A DNA stretch of 64,000 nucleotides from Dreissena polymorpha (GCF_020536995.1 NC_068365.1:38133140-38197139); one strand, 5' to 3'. Positions 29,701 through 44,700 are shown, counted from the first letter of the stretch. Notes: generated from the letters alone by a model not told the origin. Made by a program: numbers and translations.

Positions 29701-32700
29701 TTAGTTGCAATTTTATAATCATTGTTCAGTAAACTAATAGGGCGCCAGTTTGATAAGGATTCGAAGTTTTTTCCAGGTTTTGGAATGAGTGATATTATAT
29801 CTTGTTTTTGTAGGTTGTTTAGTTTTCGTTGTTAAATGAATAAATAAGTTAATAATTTAGATGTGTTTTTATATAATTCCAGACTGGTTTATAAAATTCA
29901 ATTGTGATGCCATCAGATCCTGGACTTTTGTTATTTTGCATTTCTTTTAGTGCTAATCCACATTCATACTCATTAAGTAATCCATCGCACAGTAGTTTTT
30001 CCTCTTGATTTAAAGCACGATGTGTATTTTTAAAAAGGTGGTTATTTTAAACATGTTTTTCTTTATAGAGGATTTCGAACAATAAACGGTGTTCTTCTAA
30101 TATTTGAGTTCTGTTTGTTATATCTTCGCCATTGACTACTAATGTGTGTACAGTTTTTTGTTCACTTCTACGTTTTTCGATGAATGCGAAGTATTTTGTA
30201 TTTTTTCATTGTGTTCAATATGCTGTGCACGTGCTCGTAGTATTATTCTATTAAGATGTATATGATAAATTCCTTCTTATACTTGTTTGTTCATGTTATT
30301 TCATTTTCAATGGCTTTGGTGTCGTTTGTGTTTGTTTCGTGTTTTTTTCAAGTGTTTTAATGATTTTGATGGTTTCAGTTTCAAGTTTGTGTGGTTCTTT
30401 TTTGTTTAAATGATGTGTATCTCATTGTTGTGTTACGTATATTTCCTTTAATTACTTCACATAAAGTGTGTGGGTTCGCATCTTTATTATTTTGAACTGT
30501 ATTGAATATTTCTTGTTTTATTTGCGTTTAATATTGAGTATCCAATAAGACGCTGTTGTTAATTTTAAAGTATCCTTGGCCACTTTCATGTTGTATGTTG
30601 TGTAGTTTAAGTTCAACTAGAGAGTGGTCAGTCATAAATCCTGGTTAAATGCTACATTTGTCAATAATGTTGCAAAGGGACTCAGATATTAAAAAATAGT
30701 CTAATCTACAAAATATTGTTGGTTTTGTGTTTGAGTGCCAGGTGAATTTGCTTTCGTTTGGATAAACTGTACGCCAAATATCTATTATATTGTAGTTGTC
30801 AATTATGTTATTTACAATGTTTCTATTTTAAGGATGAGTATACCGATTTCCCTTCTTTTTTTACTAATGGGTTAAGAACAGTATTGAAATCACCATATAC
30901 AATAATAGATTTATCTTGTTTATTAATTATAAAGGACTGTAATGTTTCGTAGAATGTGGAATCATCTATGTTAGGGCCGTAAACGTTGCTTAATGTTAAT
31001 TGTGTTTCTTGTATTTTGATATCTATACTTGCTTGTCTGCCAATTATTATTTCGTTAAAGTTATCGACTGTGATCCCTATATTATTTTTATCAGAAAGGC
31101 AATGCCTTGTTTATTAGTATGTTGTCCACTGAGATAGATGTCTCCGTCCCATTCGTCTTCTCTTAAGATTTGTGCTAAAGTATGTGTCAAGTGACTTTCT
31201 TGTATTAGGCATATACTTTTTTTCGTCTAACCATTTGAAGATTTGCATGCGTTTGTCGTAGCTGTTTAGCCCTTTTACATTTAAAGTACATATTTTAATC
31301 TTTTAAAGAGGTGGAGGGTGATGTAAATGATAATTTGTGTGTGCTTGTCCAGTTGGTTTCTATTTTTTTTATGTCCAATTGCTTTCTATTATAAGATATA
31401 AGGTGTCCATATATACAAACAAAAAAAGAAAACAAAAAAGGAAAACATAAAACATGATAATTTGACTGAAAAAGATGTCTACACATAAGATAAAAAGAAA
31501 AGAATACTGGGGATATAAAAAATGGAAAATCCATAGAAATGAAGAGATACATAGATATAATGAAAACAAGTTTAGGAAAATAAAAGCAACACACAATCAA
31601 AAGACTTGCCCCAATAGAGCCATATACAAGTGCGGACTTTCGTACGCTGGAAAGATACAAAATATTCGGATTAAATAACAGACAAGTAGGGAAAAAACAC
31701 GTGTGAAGTCGTCCAGTTTAAATAATTTTTGTATATACATGAATATGCATATATTAAAAAACAGCTCTCTACATAATGTATTTTTTACTCAGAAAAAACA
31801 ATATGTATATATGTAATATGAATAACCGTATAATATATAATGTTCAACATGTTATCTTTTTTGACTGTAAAAAGGACGGTTGAGAGAAGGAGCATTACGT
31901 TCGAACATTTACATTTTAAATCGGAATAATGTTATGAACATTATTTTTAGAGGCCATTAGTAGCGAGTAGCCTATACATGGCTAATAATATTAAATGCTT
32001 CCAGCGAAAACAAAAAGGAAGCAGAAGCAACGTGTTAAATAGTAAAATTGTAAAACGAGTATTTATAATAACAAACATGGTTAGGTATTCTAATGAGCCT
32101 TTCAATTCTTATATGTATTCCCTTCCTCTTTGAAGAAGAAAAACATTGAGGAAAAAAGCAACTACAAACATTAAGTTCTCTATATAATTTGACTCACAAA
32201 TTGGTACACATTCTAAAAAAGCACTAGCGAACAATTATTAATATTATTGTCATTGTTTATAAGTGTTCACATCTGAGTAATAGTTATTATCATTATTAAT
32301 ATGTATACACATCTGCGTATAAGTTGGTGTCAACATTATTTTAGGATAACACAACCCGTAGAAAAAAACCTTTATGTCTTTTAACTTAGAAAACAATCTG
32401 TAATGTGTATACATATTTAATATGAATAACCGTATATTGAATATTTGTCTACATTTTATCTTATTTGACAGTAAAAAAGACGGAAGAGAAAATGAGCATT
32501 ACGTTCTAACGTTTGTGTCAACAGATTGTATGATAACACAACCCGAAGAAAAAACTGTTATGTCTTTAAACCTAGAAAACCGTATGTATATATATTTAAT
32601 ATGAATAACCGTATTTTAATTACTTTTCTACATTTTATCTTATTTGACTGTAAAACGGACGGATGGGAAAAGGGACATTACGTTCGAACATTTAATGTTT

Positions 32701-35700
32701 TAGTCGGAATGATGTTATGAACATTATTTCTAGAGGTCATCAGTAGCAAGTATCCTGTACATGGTTCATACTATTAAACGCTTCCAGCGGAAACAAAAAA
32801 AGAAGCAGTAGCAACGAATTTTAATAGTAAAATAAAAATATAATATTTAATTCTCTATACAATGTGGTTTGCATAATTGTAAAAAGAACTACTACATTAA
32901 GTTATCTGTACAATTTGGTTAATTTTATTGGACAAAAGAACTACTACATTTAGTTCGCTGTACAAATTGGTACAACTTCTAGAAAAGCACTATCATAAAA
33001 TTATTATTATATCATTATTTATATGTATACATATCTAAGTATAAGTTGATGTCAACATTATTTCAGGAAAACACAACCCGAAGAAAAAAGTTGAGGAAAA
33101 AGGAAACCACAGCATTAGGTATCTATACAATTTGGTTCGCATTCTTGGAACAAATAACTACTGCATTTGGTTATCTGTGCAATTTGGTACACATTCTAGA
33201 AAAACATAAGAATCAAGGATTATAATTATTTGTATGTATACACATCTGAGTCTAAGTTGTTGTCAACATTACTTTAGTATAACATAACCCTAAATAAGCC
33301 TACATACGTATTTACACATAAATACATGTACACACATATACAGACATATACATGCACTTCACACACACACGCAAACACACATACATACATATATACCGAC
33401 ATATAACACTATACGCACTATGTATATACGATGTAGAAAAACATACATTTGTACACACATAAAAACACACGTATAAATACATACAAATGCATAGTTATAT
33501 AAAAACATACACACTTTTATGTATACGATGTAGGAACATAATTATTAATCTAGAATTGTGTAGGGTTATAGGTGATCTGCTTACCACAAAACGAACACAT
33601 TTATATATGTTATTTACTCATAATGTAATGTTAATACTGATTTGCATACCTATTACAGATAAATAAATTTAGAGTGTGTAAAGTCAGATAAACTCAGATA
33701 GCTTTTAATAACGGCGTCGATTCGTGTTAGCTGATCCCCTACTGACATACGACTGTGAACCGACTGTCTGCGGCCATGGTTTGTTGAGCCACGTATGAAA
33801 ATATTCGTAGTCAATTCTGTCTGAGCGGTCTTTGTCTCTAAAACGTGCATAGAGCTTTCCCTCGAAAGACCAAGCACGCTCCACGTTCTCGGGGTCCTTC
33901 AGCCTTACAGACGCTAGGACGTCCGCGTTTAATTTTGTAAGGTCCTCATTTAGAAAAATACCTGACCCTTTGAGCAGTTTAGCGTTTCGCATAACGTCAG
34001 ACTTTGTTTGGCGCCTTACGACATTGACGATTACTGGTCTGGCCTTATCTCGGTTAAATTTCCTTAACCTGTCAGCGACATCTATGTCTTCATTTTCAAC
34101 CTTCAAACCAAGCTTGGTACTCAAAAAAGACGACACCTGTTCTGTAACCGATATGGAGGATTTTAACTATGTGTCGCCTTGGAGACCCGTGATGCGCAAG
34201 TTATTTCTGCGGCTGTATTGCTCGAGCTCATTTAAACTTTCTGCACTGTGCATTTCCGATTTGTTAAGTTTTGTTTTAAGTTCTTCTATTTCTTTATTCT
34301 TATTGTTGATTTGACTATGTATAGTGTCTATTTCTTTTGACTGGTCGACGACATTTGATTCGACTATTTCTAAGCGTTTGACGACGGAGCTCAATAACTC
34401 ATATTTGAGTTCATCAATTGTGTTCCTGATTAGTGTACGAATTACGGAAGGGTCATCCTTTGTCAAAACTGTAGAAAGTTTCAAACTAATCTCATCTATA
34501 CGCGTTTCTATGAACCAAATCGTGGACTTTTAACTGGTAACTTCTGCGTTTTGCTGACTTAACATGGGTTAAATCGACTTTTGTTTAGGAGCATCATCTT
34601 CTACTTTTTTCTTCTTTGAATCTGTTTTGGACTTCTGCCCCTTTAAACTGTCAAAATAGACGAGTCCAATAAGCTGTTATCCGTTTGCTCACTCGCAGGG
34701 GAGGAATGGTGGCGTTTGTTCATGGTTCACAACAGTCACGAGCTTAAGGGATAGTAGTGAGATTAACTTCTTAACACCGCTGTCGAATGTTATCATAACA
34801 ACAGAGCTATTACAAGGTGCAGTCAAGCGTGACGAGAACACGTTCGAAAATATGTACGTGTTAAAGTATTCATGAAAATGTGCTCGACTTTTTTTTCACA
34901 CCCCACCCGCTCATGGAAAAATACAAAAGCTTGATAATTGTCTTTTCAAAGTCACATACCTCCTTTTTTGCAGATTTTACACATATCCTGTCCAGTAAAC
35001 CTTGTATGTCATGATTATCTCTCAATGTCGTTATTATTGTAACTTCACACATGTTTTGTTTTTCAATTACTAACACTTACATTTTAAACCTAGATGTTTA
35101 CACAAAAACCGGAAGTCAATGTAAAAATAATAGTACTTTGTGCAATTTATATTATCGCGACGGTTTATCGTTGTTTGATGTTAATTGCCTCTTTGACCCG
35201 CCTAAAGGCATAAGACTGAAAAGTACATGTAGCCAGATACAACTCGGCCATATATGAACATTGCTCTCACACAGGACATACGATTGATCCAAACAACACC
35301 AAAATACTAGCATCTGAGGACTCACACATAAAACGGCGGGTCAAAGAGGCAATAAACATCAAACAACGAAGGCCGTCGCCTAACCGGGACGAGGGGCTGG
35401 AATTTCCGCCTGTGTGCAATTCTCTCCTCGTGTCACGTGACCATCCTACGTCACGTGACTCGCTCAACTGACCAGCACATCGCTGATGAAGACTTTGTGC
35501 TATAGTCGAAATATCCGAGTAAGCAAATATTGCTCTGAGTTATGGAATTTATTGACTCAAATGATGAATCCAGAGCAAGAGAACAACCTTCATAGTTGTA
35601 TGATGATGATTGTTTTATTGTGAAATATCAATTTATTAAATATATAAATCACACATTTGACATAAGATTAAGACAAAATATGTATTTTTGGCGCATTTTT

Positions 35701-38700
35701 ATATAACGTCATTTATGACGTGATTATGTAAAACGTAATTTGACGTTTAAAAACATTTTCGTTTAACTGCGCAGGCAAAATACGTACAAATTTTGTTAAC
35801 ATTATATTTCCATTGTTTTGATAAAGGAATTATGCCAAAAAGTCAATTAAAGTAGTATGATCAGAGCGTGAAGTTTTAGTTTAGTTTTGGTTATTATGCA
35901 AGCCAGTATTTCACCACAAAGTGTAAAGGGGCACAATAAGCCCCGTTGTGGTGCTTAGGTTAATTTTTATTACATTACATGTTAGTGTTTAAAGAAAGAG
36001 GGATGTAACATACTGTACATGTTGTAAGAGACTATGTGTTAATAGAATCTGTACGCTACATAAGCGGAATTTATTAAACATGTCAGCCTCCATATTGGTC
36101 ATTGTTTTAACAAGAGTGACTAGTGCTACAGGCTCAAAGGTACAGGCGCTGGATAAAATTGGTGGTTCACCAAGTCACCAACACTACTTAAAGTTATAGA
36201 ACAGCCAATCGATAATGCTAGCAGCAATTAAGTTTATAAATAATAAACGCAAATTCAAGTCTGACTAATCTTGATTTCTTGAGACAGTACATATCCTGAT
36301 ATTAACTTGGCTAGCAAGTATTTCTGTTTCATGTTTATTTTAAAGATTTTAGGGGCATATCGACACCTAATATGGTATTGTATCTAATAAACATTAGTTG
36401 ATATATAAGTAAGTAATTATAGATGCATGTGTAAATGAGAACAAGCGATGTGTTTGTTAAACACTATGTCCCCATAAATATTTGACCTTTGACCTTGAAG
36501 GATGACATTCACCTTGACCTTTCACCACCCACAATGTGAAGCTCCATGAGATACATATGCACACCAAATATCAAGTTGCTATCTTAAATATTGCAAAAGT
36601 GTACATTAAATTAGCGATTTTGACCCATATATTTGACCTTTGACCGTAAAGAATGACCTTGACCTTGACCTTTTACCACTCAAAATGTACCGCTTTATGT
36701 GAAACACATGCATGTCAAATATGAAGTTGCTATCTTCAATATTGCAAAAGTTTTTGCAAATGTTAAAGTTTGCACAAACAAACACACAAACCAACCAACT
36801 TACCAACAAACCAACCAACAGAAAGGGCAAAAACAATATGTCCCCCTCTATAGTGGTGGGGGATATAAAACGTGTTTTACTTGTAAATGAATAATTCATA
36901 AGAAAATAGCTTTCGCCTGACTCTTGGTCTTAAAAAACAAGGGAATATTTTTTACAGCTCAATTTAATTTGTTAATCGACAAAAATTGATTGTATACAAG
37001 AATCATATACAAAAGAGTATTGTGTACAATCTTTGTCAATCGTCTCATAGAATGACATGAAAGACATATTTGAATTTGAATACTATAATAGTTATAGTGT
37101 AAACTTAAAGCTAAACTGTATACATATAATGAAAGAAAACGTGACAATTTATAAGAAACTAGGTCTTTAACTTTTTACTAATACATTTAATGAAAAAAAA
37201 CTTTTTTGAGCAAGGATTACATCCTTGTTATTTGTAACAAAAATACAAAAGTTGACAAATTGCATGGTGATCAAAACATAAACATGAAAAATGTATAATC
37301 TTAATCAGATTTTGCAACAATAGCTCAATATGAGATTCATGGCCATTGAAATCATTATGCAACGCTTTCGCCACGATCACAAAGTCTTGTTGATGGTTGT
37401 CTGTTCCAATTTGCGCAATTCATCTTTCAGAGCTCTTTTGAGACCAGAAAGTGAGTTGAATTGTCGTTTCTGTAAGCGTCGTTTTAGTTTTCCCCATATA
37501 CCAAAATCCATTGGGGCTGCATCTGGAGACTTTGGTAGCCATTTTTCGGGTGTTATAAACTTAATGTTTTGATCTTTCAGAAAGTTCGCTATGTGTTTGG
37601 AAGTGTGGCTAGATGCACTTTTCTGATGGAACGTCGGGACGTGTTTACTCTCCGGAAAGAGTCTTGGGACATCCTTTCGTATAAATGGTTTCAGAACTGT
37701 ATTGATATAGTATTCTGAGTTTACCTTGATCCCTTTGGCAATTATTCTGATCTCTAATTTTCCTCTGGACGGTAAAGCAACCCACGCCATAAAGCCACGG
37801 GCAAACGCATCACGTTTTACAAACTTCAGTTTATCGCCAACGTTTCCTCCCATTCTGTCATAACATACTCTCCATCTTCCATAACCTCCTTAACTTCCAC
37901 CAAGACAAAACATCGCCCCGTCAGATGTAACAAAATCTCTCCACTTGCCACATTTAAGCTTTAGATATAGCTTACAAGACCTGGCCCTGCGCTTCTGAAT
38001 CTTTGCCATGTTGAGCTGATGAACCTTGCACTTCTTCCGTATTTTTGCTTTCAAGACATTCCTGATGATGTAGTATCCCTTGGACATTCCTGTGTCCAAC
38101 ACAATTTTTCACTGGATCGGCGGATTGATTTTAGAGATCCAGCGACGGATTTTGCATACAGGTGTGACCTTATATGGACGTCTACTTGTAGTTGAATTTA
38201 CAGCACCACCAGACGTTGTACTGCGCTGTTAAGTAGAGTCATGTCGAATATTTCGTATACTTCCCAACGAATTGGCCATCTGTTTCAGTTTATTTTCAAT
38301 GCTTCTGTAACTGCTTTTTCATCTCAAAGGGCTAAAACAATGCAATTCACCCTTTCACTAATTTTCTTCTGCGGCATGTTGAATATCATTGACAAATTGC
38401 ATGTACATTTGAGTATTGTATATTACACAACTGCTAAATCAACAATGATCGAGAACATCGTGCATGTACCTAAAAAAACACGGATTCCTTTTGTTCATTT
38501 TGAAATTATGCAACTCTCGTACAGCACAATACCTCCGTCCAAATTAAAGTTATCAAGATCAAACTCTTATTCCATTTTCAATAACAGTGACCTTGCTCTA
38601 AATGGCCACAAATGCCAACACATTAAATAGTAAACGTATACATAGTGTCTGTCTTAAATTTTAGACAGTGCCTAAAATGATAAAAACTTTCGATGAAGTA

Positions 38701-41700
38701 CAAACAAATAGATTTCTTGTAAATAGAAACAAGAGCTTTCCCAATACTACACCTCCGCGTAGTATGTACACGTTCTCTCAGTCACATGATATAATGACCT
38801 TAAAGTATTTGCAGTAAAATATCAGAACAAGTTATATTGCGTTTGCAAAAATAAAATTAATTTTAATTAAGCAATATGATAATGCCAATTAACTTGATTT
38901 TCACATTTTTCCCAATATACCTACATTTGAAAGCAATCTCTGCATCCATGCTACCTATACAAATATTACAGCTGAGTACCTTCGTCCTACCTAACGTTGT
39001 TGACCGCAAACTCCATTTTTAAACGCACAGTAGTTCCATCCTAGCTGAATTCATTGTGCTGAAAATGATGATCTGTTTTAAGGTAACAGAGACCTTGATC
39101 TTACTGGCCCCAATTTCAATCATATTGATATCATACTTACTATGTTCGATTTCAGAAATTGCTCTAGAGTAAAAGAGATTTCCGATGAAGTACCAACATC
39201 AGGTGCAGCAAACCTGCAGCCACTGTCAGTCAAGCTCCAAAATATTCTTGACCAACTGAAGAGCCTTCAGACGGAACGGGAGGACAGCATTCAGTTAATC
39301 AAGGGGTCCTACGATGAACAGTTACAAAAGCTCACGGAGACACGTCGTAATATAAATGCAGCATTAGACAAGATAGAAACAAATACAAAGAATGAGATGG
39401 TAGCGACAATGACGAAGCTCGAATATTCTCTCAAGTCAAATGTTGAGAAATGCACCAGGCTTCAAAATGAGTTAAACAGACACCGTGAGGCGATACAGGA
39501 AATATGTAATAAGGACACGCCTAAACTGTCTTTTATAACAAGCAAAAAAAGTAGTGTCATAATACAGAAGTCTGAATCATTTTTGAAAGAAAACTTTAAA
39601 AGTTCAATAAAATTCCAGCCTAACAGTGAAATTATAGATTACTTGTCCCAATTGTCAGGACTTGGAAAGATTGAAGAGAGTAACCAGACATTGCTATTGC
39701 AGGAGATTGGTGAACAAGTATGTGAACTCAATACGCAGCTGAGCAGGCAGGAGGGCGAGGTGGTGAGTCACTTTGGTGCGACTGCTTATACAATATTAGA
39801 CACTTGTCACATCAAAACCAGTTGTAGTTTTTGAAATAATATTGTGAACCGAGTTTATAGTCCACTATTGCCGAGTCATTTGTACATATGTCGGTCCAAT
39901 CTCCGCTCCGTGACTGTTCTTAGCGTGAACTGTTTAACTAATAACTTTGTACACGTATTTTTTCATATAACATATGTATTTATTTTTCGCGCATTGCGTT
40001 TGTCAATATCAAAGTCAATAATCTACTACATTTATCAAAACAAAACATTTTAATATATAAATATGAGTGCTATTTTGTCCGAACGTTCCGACGCATTGAT
40101 ATATTGCGAAACAACTCGTTAAGAATATTCATTGTATAAATGAGATGATGTTTAATTGGCAAATGCGTGGAAACATGGAAAGTAAAATTCTGAGAGCTGA
40201 TAAAATAAATGTGTTAAAAAGGGACTTTGCCTAATTTAAACAGTATAATGTTTGATGGAAATACTATAGAATTCTATATTTCTTTTTACAGGACGAACAC
40301 ATAGTATGTTTAGAGTCAATGGAATCTTCAACCAATGAAGACCTTAGAAGATTGTTTGAAATACGTAAATATATAGTGTTTGCCTTTTAGTTATACTACC
40401 TATTTTGTATGTGTCTATGTCAACGTAAAAATAAATGGTTGTTAGTTAGAATTTCCCTATAATTTAATTAACGAGTCACTATGATATGGTTGTTTATATC
40501 TCGTGTAAATCGGTCAACTTTGTATTTAATTAGTTCATGAATAGAACATTAATGAAGTTTTTAAAGAGTCAAAGTCATGTGAATGTATTTAATTATAAGC
40601 TGGAACACACACACACACACATATGGGTATGTATAAAATATATTGAGTTTATTTCTGTACGTCATGAAATGGTTTTCAATTCATTATGCATACGTGATCT
40701 AACATATAAGAAGGAATGCCATGCAAAAGTTTACACTTTAAGCCACAGTCCACAAACATTTAAAATCATAATCAAATAGATTGATTAATGGATATGTTAG
40801 AATTCTGTAGCAAAATAATGATTTGGTTATTAATTATCACGTTCGTATTTTATGTCTTGGAAGTACAAAGAGAAAGTCAACCATAAGTGCAGTAAAGTCC
40901 AATAACAATTTATACATATCATTTTTTTTAGAAAATCATTAAGTGATAAAAGAAGCAGAACAAGAAGAACTATTTCATTTGGATCCAATTTGACTTTTTA
41001 ACTTGTTTATATGTTATGACAGGAGCTGAATGTAATTTATCCATTTGAATATAATAATTATACACAAATGACCTATTGAATTTTGCATAGTCAACCGTTT
41101 TGTGAGGAAGACGACCTTCTTGTTAAGTGTGTTGTTCCTGTAGAGTTTCCCTCATAAATACGTATAAGATTTAAATATACACATATACATGATTCTGTGT
41201 TTAAAATATTTTCAATAATAAAAAGTTTGTCACAATAATGTGTCTTTAAATGAATATCTTCTTGAAAATTTGTCTGACCAATATACATTAAATGTTATCT
41301 ATATTATATCTTGGCTGAGTCCTATTCTTCATTAAAAGGGGTCAAAACTTGAAATACCTTTAAAACACTTTGGAAGACAGAGTTAACCCTCAATCATCAC
41401 GAAACTTGCAAAAGATAATATGTTGTTCTATTGATATCCATGCCGGATTTAAAATGGTTCCAGCCAGGTTAAAACATTACTGCCAGAGGGAAGGGAGTTT
41501 TACTAGTCCGATAAATACTTTGATGCCATGACGTGATGCAGTTCTCCTTTTATGACATTAAAGTCTGTTTATCAATTTTTTATTTTATAATATCAAAAAA
41601 AAAATAATTTCAAGCAACCAGAAGCCTTCTTCTATGCCTGTTTTCAAACTTTGGCAGTCAATTTGTTCTAAAGAAACTCAGATCAATAAATATTCTTTGG

Positions 41701-44700
41701 GTCATAGCAGAGAGCATATGGGTCTTTTGTTCAGTTGTTATTTTATTCTCCTTTGAATTTGTACAGGATCCTTAGGTCCAACTGTGTGATGTGTATAAAC
41801 ATTATTAAGAAAAAATAATATAATAGAAGATGTTTCCGTTTTTACAAATACAGAATTATTTTAACTAATTGCAGTGAAAATTGACGTCATGGCAGAATGT
41901 GGAACTGCCTTATTCCCGGCGTTCAGACATGGTTGTGGGGCTCTGCAAGGCATAGTGACCCGAGGAAAAGACATTTTTGACAACCCTGTTTTTAGTGAGA
42001 CCGAGAGAAAAATTGTATTTCAACGATGTATTCAGCTCTACACCACGTCTATTTTAATAGAGAAAATTAAGGCATCAAGCACAAAACATGAGCAGCTGCG
42101 TCATGTAGCACAATTTAGCCGAGAAAAGCAAAATATTTCCTTTCCTGCTTTGGTTGCTGTTGACAAGGAACAATGTGTCGAAATTAGCAAATGGATAGAC
42201 AGCCTAAGTAAAGAGATCACTGGCTTATGTGTGCTTTTGGTTGACGATGAACCAGATACGCCATGCATTGCACCGGCCTGTGGCGTTTATCAAAGCAAGG
42301 CGATATTAGAGGGCATATTTGAAGCTGCAGATGATCTTCTAGAACGAGTCATATTTGCAGTGTTAAAGAACCTGGTCGAAAAGTGTGTTGCCAAATACGG
42401 AGATTCAACAAAATTGTCAGGTAGGATTGGCCACAAACGTCTTTTATTTATATGTGAATTATAAGAAATGGCTAATAAAGTTAGAATCATTTTACTATGG
42501 TGTAGCATAAACACTGAGCAATTTATTGCAATTCAATTAAATCAAGTATTACCTTTTAGAGTAGAAAAATGGAATGCACTTCTGAAAGGCTGCTGTTTAC
42601 TTACTTGCAATTTTTTACTTTGTTTACGTACTTCATTTTCTCGCAGATATTTATGATTAATGCTGGTGTTTTAAATAAGGCTATTCATCACACCGATTGT
42701 ACCCTCTATTATTTAACCTAGTTCTACTCCTTATTGCATTTTACTTTTTTGTATGTACATATTGATCTGTATTGTATATAAATTATTCCCTAGAACACAA
42801 ATATTTCAGATGATTTCTTCTGATAATAAGAGGAATTTTTATTGCCGGTCCGTAACCTTTTTTAACACGGGATGATTATTTTATTAAATACAGCAAATAC
42901 AAATTTCTCAAGACAAGACCATGAGTCGCATATAACTTCTTTAATTATGTGTGTAAAAGTTAGTCACAATTCCATGTGATATGTCAAAAATATGTATTTC
43001 TTGCTCTGGAATTTCTGAATACCTAGTGCCATTTTGACATATTATAATACCTGAAAAGCGGATAATTGGCACACTACTAATGCCAATGTCATAAATAGAT
43101 ATCAAAGGTCACAACTGAAGTTTTTTATCAGAATTGTTCCTGGAATGTTGTTTATAACTTCTTATATTAAATTCTCAATTAAAAGGAATTTAGTCGCCTA
43201 CAACTTCCATGCTTCTCGTTGATATTTTTCCAAATCCTTGTTATGTTACCCTATATCGTTGTGCTAGACATATTGAAATGCTCCTTTTTGTTTGTAAGTT
43301 TGATAGTTGATTTTTCCATATTTCATGTCTGCCACATGGTACAAATGATCAGCATACCATGTGCAAAAGCGTGTCACTTGCTTGAAAGTCAATGTCGCTG
43401 CAAATACGTTTGCATATTCCTTATTCGGATATAGTAAAAGCAAATCTTCTTGTCCGGTAAATAATGTATTATGCGTGATGAGGTTTGCATATACATTTGC
43501 ACAAATTAGCATTTTTTTTAATGTAGCCTGCTTAACCATTAACCGTTTGCGGGTGTTTCTCATCTTGTTCTGGATATAAACGACAGGCTCTAGCTTGGCT
43601 TAATACAGTATAATGAATGTTGGTTTTTTCAACATTAATTGTCAACAATGATAATGTTTACATGATAATGTTGACATGGTTATCAACCATGTTGCTTGCT
43701 TATAGGTCATGTCAGCTATAACACTTTTAAGTATGTGAATATTCACTATAAGGATATGAAGAATAGTTGGTTGGTGTTTGTTTCTTGTACATAGGTCAAT
43801 TGTTTATTTTGGAATTGTCATGAAAATGTTTCTTGAGCATTGGCAAGCCTGCAAAATAAAGAAGTGAAACTCCAGCTGCTAAGTCACACTTAAAGTTCAA
43901 AGGTAAAATCTGGAATAGAACTTTATTTTGCGCACTAAGAGTGTCGTTTAATAATACACATATGCTCAATCTTTAGACGATGTATCGCGTGAATGTGTTT
44001 AAATGTTTAATATTTTGAAGATAATAATATTATATCACTCCAGTCGTTATAATTCATTTAAGTAAGCTCAATTAAATTGAATACTTATCTGTTTATGAAT
44101 ATTTAGTAGTGCACGCTGCATTTGTGCACGAGGTTTTGCAATGTATTTCCTGTCAGATTTTCAAAGAGCTCTGCGTCATGATTGTTTGTTAGCTGACATT
44201 GAAAAAGACCGATAGATGGCGATCACGAATAGGCGTTTGTTTCGAAACCTGATTTGTTTATTATCCGATTCACATGAAACGCGTTATTATTTATATTCAA
44301 TAGAAACTATGTAATGTCTAATCCCTTTTTGTGGTAGTTTATGTTTTCACTGAATTATAATTATGAAAATAATTGAGATTTCTGTGCCTTTTTGTAAATT
44401 GTTTCTTGATATTGAGCAAGAAAGTACATGTTAAAGTATGTATACACATTTAAGAGGTTAAAATTATTTTCCAGATATTGAGAAAAAAAGAACATTACAG
44501 AGTATTTATAATTATGCAAGGACAGCATACACAAATAGTGAAGTACCGGAACATGAAAGACCAGATCTTCCAGATAGTTCGTATACATATCCTAAAGATA
44601 TTCATGATGTATGTAGAAATTTAAACGTTGTATTGTTTACCATAAAATACATGTTTTTTTCCACGGCAAACCACGTTTTTAACAGTTCATATAGGATAAA

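Larger units (their letters stand above)
27480..34722 (-). mobile_element. L1/Tx1-like LINE, decayed
   Basis: In element order on the minus strand: ORF1 (about 33705-34722), a 2.4 kb repeat-rich spacer, and ORF2 (about 27540-31295) with an N-terminal endonuclease, a reverse transcriptase and a C-terminal CCHC knuckle. The 3' end is near 27480, where a T-rich run (A-rich on the element strand) lies. Many stops and frameshifts interrupt both ORFs, so it is dead. The ORF1 type (coiled coil plus [10 protein letters not shown] and an RNA-binding core) and the ORF2 C terminus fit the L1/Tx1 group. Confidence 0.7.
2770..39155 (+). other. 36.4 kb first intron loaded with transposable elements
   Basis: The donor is GTATTT and the acceptor is 'gttcgatttcag'. 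The splice joins the codon 'ag' + 'a' (Arg109) and is followed by Asn-Cys. This completes the C-x2-H ... H-x2-C pattern of the second B-box, which is strong evidence that the two distant exons belong together. Nearly all of the Gypsy, LINE, mariner and MITE sequence in the window lies inside this intron. Most of the large elements lie on the minus strand, opposite to the host gene. Confidence 0.75.

Noticed and set aside
33305-33500. Possible telomeric or satellite array
   Set aside because: It is ordinary 'acacac/atacat' low-complexity sequence inside the LINE spacer.
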